DNA of 7,297 bases. It comes from JAZDKP01 sp043802925 (GTDB taxonomy: Bacteria > Fibrobacterota > OXYB2-FULL-49-7 > JAEUSG01). The notes below the pieces were generated by a model. The model was not told where the DNA came from. It saw only the letters and a program-made list of their open reading frames with translations, and did no database searches. The stretch lies in NCBI GenBank assembly GCA_043802925.1, contig JAZDKP010000140.1:1-7297 (forward strand), written 5' to 3'. Below are positions 4,402 to 7,297 of this stretch, piece after piece (position 1 is the stretch's first letter; the number at the start of each line of letters is the position of its first letter). The position numbers and the translations under genes are program-made.

Positions 4402-6954
4402 TCAGCGCACAAACACCAGCGTCCGTGTCAGACGGTGCGAACCGGCCGTGAGCCTGACGAAATAAACGCCCGGCGCCAGGTCCTTCGCCTGAAAACCGAA
4501 CTGATAGGCCCCTGCTTTACGAAAACCGGAAAAAAGCGTATTCAGGCATTTGCCGCGCACGTCGTATACCGCTAAATTCACCGTTCCTTGTTCCATCAAC
4601 CGGATACTGAGCATTGCGCTGCCGCTGAAAGGATTAGGCTGGCTCACAAGAAGCGGCGCCTGCGGGGAAAGGGTCCTGGGAAGGTCCTCGGATCCAAGCC
4701 ATTGCTCCGGTTTGGACACAACAACGGTCAACACCTGCGAAGCAGTTGCCGGAGAGGCATCCGTGGCCGTCACGGTAATCTGAAAACTGCCGCTCACCGT
4801 CGGCGTGCCGGAGAGTGTGCCGTTCGCGTTCAGCGTCAGACCCAAAGGAAGCGTTCCCGAAGTAACGGCAAAGGAATAGGGTTCGGTACCGCCTACGGCC
4901 TGGATGGAAGCGGAATAGGCGCTGTCCCGAGTCGCCCTGGGCAGGACCCGCGTTGCAATCTGAAAATCCGGCGTATTGGGAATGCGGGCGAATTTCACGA
5001 AGGTGGACTGACCGGAAACGGTTTTCATCTGGTCCCAGAAAATGGCCGCATAGGTGGGCGGGCAAATCATCGGCGCCACCAGGAGGTTCAGGCGCACCGT
5101 TTCCGTGGAAACCAGCACGGACGAGCCCCAGCTTCCGTTGTGCCAGCGGAAATAACGCACCTCATAACTGGTACCGTTCTTCAGGATGTAAAAACAGAAA
5201 ACGTCGTTGCCGGAGGCCGTGATGTTGGATTCCGTGACATTCGCGGTTTCCAGGATGTCCGACTGCCAGGAGCCGCCCGAGGAACAGTGCGCGACCCTTA
5301 AATCCGTAGTGTATTCCGTGGTATAGCCATCGTCATAACGGCCTCCCTTTTCAAGAAAAAGGTGGTTGCGGTTGATGACCGTGGCCGTGATGATATTATA
5401 GCTGGCGGTACCCCAGGCCGGTATGCTCTGGGTGGAACCGTACCCGGAACCGTCATGAATCTGCATGCTGGTCCCGCTGTAATTGATGAAGGCCATGCCG
5501 TCATTATAGGGAACCAGTACCGGTCCGGTGACTTCCGTGCCGGGGAACACGAGGATATTTGCGGGAATGGGATCCGTGCCCGGGACATAGTAGGGGCGCG
5601 GGGAGGCAGTGCTGCCGGACAGGGCGGCGTCTTTCGCAGGAAGAAAAACAAAGCCGTTATCGTCGGAATAGCGCGCCGTCACCCCACCGAAGCCCTCTCC
5701 GCAGGTGGCCCAAATCCTTCCGGAGGAGGTGCCGGAAACCTGGGAATGCTGCGGACACTTGTACATCTGGCCGAGAATGGAGAAACGATCCTCTTTCCAG
5801 CCATTGCCGACAAACGCCACGCGCCGCACGAAAAAATCAACATTGCCGTGGTACGAAGCACAGTTCTGCGTGCCGATGAAATAAAGATCGCCGGTAAAGG
5901 GATCCGAGCTTCCGAAGGAACGCCAGTACCAGTTGGTGAAATTCAGCGCCCGAGTCTCGCCCTGGGTGATTCCGCCCCAGGTCGTCCCGCCGTCGAAGCT
6001 GCCCATGGCCGCCACCCCGCCGCCCTCGCAGGTGGAGGAAGGCTTGCTCTGCCTGGCATTGGTGATGTTGGCGTCCAACAGCACGACCAGGCGGTCGTTG
6101 TCGTACGCCACGGCGCCGCGTTTGAGGTTCTGGAAATAAGTGGCGCCGGATCCGCCGAAATGGCCGTTGGCGCAGGCGTAACCCCCGGTGGTGTTGACCA
6201 ATGTCACCGGGCCGACCACGGAGGTCACGGGTGCAAGATTTTTGGGCAAAAGGCTGAGGTCCCGCCTGGCCGAATCGTGATAACAGACCCTGCGCCCCAT
6301 CGTCGAGACCGCGCCGTCCATTTCCACGAGCGTATGGACCGGGGTCCCTCCACCAACCAAACGCACATTCCGTATTTCTATCCGAGTCGCTGCCGAGTAC
6401 CCGTTGACACGGATGATGTAGCCCTGTATTTTGTTAAGCGAAAGTTCGTTCAGGGAGGCCATTTCCGCCAGGGGGAAGTTGCAGGTCACGGTGTCCGCCA
6501 GGGGAATCTGAAACGTGGCCGTGGGGGTGAAAAGCCCCAGAAAACCGGCGTTCAGGCTCGGGCCCAGGGCGTCCTTGACCTGGACGCCGATGACCGTGGT
6601 AGCCGTCGTGCTGTAGACGTCGAAACGGAGGTAATCATACCCCGCCCAGTTCTGGCTGTTGAACCGGTGATCCAGGATTGAACTGTAGAGATTGGTCTGA
6701 TCGTCGTTCATGATCCAGTATCGCTGATAGTACCAGTCTTTGATATCGTGATAATCACCGATGGGCGGCTGGGCCGTAAGTTCGGTAAAGGAACCTCTGG
6801 CGTAAGACGGAAGAAGATTCCACTCATCCGGTACGGATATCGTGTCCGGTTCGGTGTTAAAATGGAGCATTTGAACATTTGTTTCCTGGGAAAAAATCAG
6901 GATAGGAAAAGAAAGAAAGACGGACAAAAAGCACGCATAAAAATTATACCGCAT
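4402..6954 (-). CDS. Large secreted beta-propeller-like protein with T9SS sorting tail
   Basis: The 850-residue protein appears built for export. A signal peptide lies at about 1-22 (hydrophobic ACFLSVFLSFPILIFS, cleavage probably before QETN). A beta-rich region at about 28-200 resembles a carbohydrate-binding or discoidin-like sandwich. A core at about 205-660 has an exact Asp-box SFDGGTTW (319-326) and a degenerate one SDDNGFVF (430-437), as in sialidase/BNR beta-propellers. A putative Ig (He_PIG-like) domain spans 664-747 (SGTLPLGLTLNANGTLSGTP). The last 80 residues (771-850) have PNPF, VNLAVYDVRGK and DLAPGVYFVRL, typical of a type A T9SS C-terminal sorting domain. The exported protein would be surface-attached or released. 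At least ten cysteines are spread over the exported part. Ligand or enzymatic activity is not recognisable; no catalytic set of a known glycosidase was identified. ATG at 6954 has a strong Shine-Dalgarno sequence. Confidence 0.9.
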   Translation of the reverse strand: MRYNFYACFLSVFLSFPILIFSQETNVQMLHFNTEPDTISVPDEWNLLPSYARGSFTELTAQPPIGDYHDIKDWYYQRYWIMNDDQTNLYSSILDHRFNSQNWAGYDYLRFDVYSTTATTVIGVQVKDALGPSLNAGFLGLFTPTATFQIPLADTVTCNFPLAEMASLNELSLNKIQGYIIRVNGYSAATRIEIRNVRLVGGGTPVHTLVEMDGAVSTMGRRVCYHDSARRDLSLLPKNLAPVTSVVGPVTLVNTTGGYACANGHFGGSGATYFQNLKRGAVAYDNDRLVVLLDANITNARQSKPSSTCEGGGVAAMGSFDGGTTWGGITQGETRALNFTNWYWRSFGSSDPFTGDLYFIGTQNCASYHGNVDFFVRRVAFVGNGWKEDRFSILGQMYKCPQHSQVSGTSSGRIWATCGEGFGGVTARYSDDNGFVFLPAKDAALSGSTASPRPYYVPGTDPIPANILVFPGTEVTGPVLVPYNDGMAFINYSGTSMQIHDGSGYGSTQSIPAWGTASYNIITATVINRNHLFLEKGGRYDDGYTTEYTTDLRVAHCSSGGSWQSDILETANVTESNITASGNDVFCFYILKNGTSYEVRYFRWHNGSWGSSVLVSTETVRLNLLVAPMICPPTYAAIFWDQMKTVSGQSTFVKFARIPNTPDFQIATRVLPRATRDSAYSASIQAVGGTEPYSFAVTSGTLPLGLTLNANGTLSGTPTVSGSFQITVTATDASPATASQVLTVVVSKPEQWLGSEDLPRTLSPQAPLLVSQPNPFSGSAMLSIRLMEQGTVNLAVYDVRGKCLNTLFSGFRKAGAYQFGFQAKDLAPGVYFVRLTAGSHRLTRTLVFVR

Positions 6955-6957
6955 ACG

Positions 6958-6966
6958 CCCCCCCTT
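6958..6966 (-). promoter_or_regulatory. Ribosome binding site of the secreted-protein gene
   Basis: On the minus strand AAGGGGGGG (6966-6958) ends 3 bases before the ATG at 6954, with the AAGG part about 8 bases away. It is an unusually G-rich Shine-Dalgarno sequence that supports this start, which also gives a well-formed signal peptide. The homopolymer run of seven G is a possible slippage or length-variation site. Confidence 0.6.
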
Positions 6967-7003
6967 ATGTTAGACTCGGCTTATGACCACCACTGCTAAA
7001 GCA

Positions 7004-7032
7004 AACATAACCAAGAATATAGAAAAAATCAA
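7004..7032 (-). promoter_or_regulatory. Weak candidate promoter for the secreted-protein gene
   Basis: On the minus strand TTGATT (7032-7027) and TATGTT (7009-7004) are 17 bp apart, each matching four of six sigma70 consensus positions. This would give a 5' leader of roughly 40-45 nt before 6954. A better -35 hexamer, TTGACA at 7085-7080, has no acceptable -10 at 16-18 bp. The intergenic region is A+T-rich here, so this assignment is tentative. Confidence 0.22.
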
Positions 7033-7105
7033 TATAAATCCTTAACTCTTGTCTTGGATAACCGAAAACATCCCCCTCGTGTCAATATATTAAGAGGTCC
7101 TATGG

Positions 7106-7142
7106 GACATTAATCGCGCAAGCCGCAGCGATGGCAATTGTC
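7106..7142. other. Imperfect hairpin in the right intergenic region
   Basis: ATCGC (7113-7117) and GCGAT (7128-7132) are exact complements around a 10-nt loop. Outside them, after an internal loop, GACA (7106-7109) pairs with TGTC (7139-7142). No U-run follows on either strand, so it is not a classic intrinsic terminator. It lies between the stop of the partial upstream gene (7194) and the start of the secreted-protein gene (6954). The rest of 6967-7193 shows no convincing gene. Confidence 0.25.
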
Positions 7143-7193
7143 AAAAGGGCTGGAAAAAAATAAATCACGGGGTTTCCTTTTTATTCGCAGTCG

Positions 7194-7297
7194 TTAATGC
7201 AGCATTGCCAGTTTCCGGAAGGCGCTCCTTCCATGGCATTCGACCTTTGCAAAATAAATTCCGGCCGGAAACGACTTTAGCGAAAGCAGGCAACGGC
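7194..7297 (-). CDS. C-terminal end of a second T9SS-sorted protein (partial)
   Basis: A minus-strand frame enters from the right edge and stops at TAA (7196-7194), giving 33 visible residues. It reads SLKSFPAGIYFAKVECH followed by GRSAFRKLAML and a final His. The pattern PAG-I-YF-x-K-V, then a short turn, then RKL plus a hydrophobic end, is what closes a type A T9SS C-terminal sorting domain. It lines up with LAPGVYFVRL...TRTLVFV at the end of the 850-residue neighbour. The remainder of the gene, including its start and functional domains, is outside the window, so its role cannot be stated. It is in the same orientation as the secreted-protein gene, 239 bp upstream of that gene's ATG. The other two minus-strand frames give no family-like sequence. 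A short fragment such as this could also be a decayed gene end. Confidence 0.66.
   Translation of the reverse strand, partial: RCLLSLKSFPAGIYFAKVECHGRSAFRKLAMLH

Noticed and set aside
4588..5301. 237-codon plus-strand frame opposite the C-terminal half of the secreted protein
   Set aside because: Arg/Gly-rich shadow of the Ig and sorting-domain coding sequence; no motif or plausible start context.
5362..6681. 439-codon open frame on the plus strand opposite the secreted-protein gene
   Set aside because: Composition is Gly/Arg/Ala-rich with no recognisable domain, while the minus strand encodes a coherent secreted protein with signal peptide and sorting tail.
7139..7144. TTGACA-like -35 hexamer on the minus strand
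   Set aside because: The hexamer 17 bp downstream is TTGCGC, which is not a credible -10 box.
7152..7184. GGAAA/TTTCC stem followed by TTTTTATT on the plus strand
   Set aside because: The 5-bp A/T-heavy stem has a 16-nt loop and no plus-strand gene precedes it; at best a very weak terminator.
7165..7296. Alternative minus-strand frame open from the right edge to a TGA at 7165
   Set aside because: About 43 codons without family resemblance, whereas the frame ending at 7194 matches a sorting-domain end.

Overview
The window looks like a chromosomal segment of a Gram-negative bacterium, probably from the FCB group (Fibrobacterota or Bacteroidota-like). An LPS-core heptose epimerase (HldD) implies an outer membrane. 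Two minus-strand reading frames end in type A C-terminal sorting domains of the kind exported by the type IX secretion system (T9SS), which is characteristic of FCB lineages. This placement is inferred from gene content; no rRNA or other taxonomic marker is present. Most of the window is G+C-rich in coding sequence, but the two-gene block at about 2993-4316 and its promoter are visibly richer in A+T.

Left part, plus strand (about 1-2989): a short leader is followed by a tight three-gene operon. trmB (tRNA m7G46 methyltransferase) is followed after 3 bases by hldD (ADP-glyceromanno-heptose 6-epimerase). hldD overlaps apgM (cofactor-independent phosphoglycerate mutase, archaeal type) by ATGA. 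Upstream of trmB there is a 31-codon open frame with a good Shine-Dalgarno sequence, whose stop also overlaps the preferred trmB start by ATGA. The leader also holds two mutually exclusive small hairpins.

Middle, minus strand (2993-4354): a complete two-gene cassette resembling the AbiE abortive-infection / type IV toxin-antitoxin system. An AbiEi-like winged-helix antitoxin (first gene) overlaps an AbiEii-like nucleotidyltransferase toxin by 11 bases. The cassette starts from an exact TTGACA-18 bp-TATAAT promoter so close to the ATG that the mRNA should be leaderless or nearly so. An imperfect inverted repeat over the -35 box is a candidate operator for autoregulation. The toxin gene ends 3 bp from apgM, tail to tail. 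This is the accessory, probably horizontally acquired, part of the window.

Right part, minus strand (4402-7297): a large secreted multidomain protein of 850 residues has a signal peptide, a beta-sandwich-like N-terminal region, a sialidase-type beta-propeller-like core with Asp-box motifs, a putative Ig domain and a T9SS sorting tail. After about 240 bp of intergenic DNA, the right edge contains the last 33 codons of a second minus-strand gene, whose tail also reads as a T9SS sorting domain. No rRNA, tRNA, CRISPR array or insertion sequence was seen.
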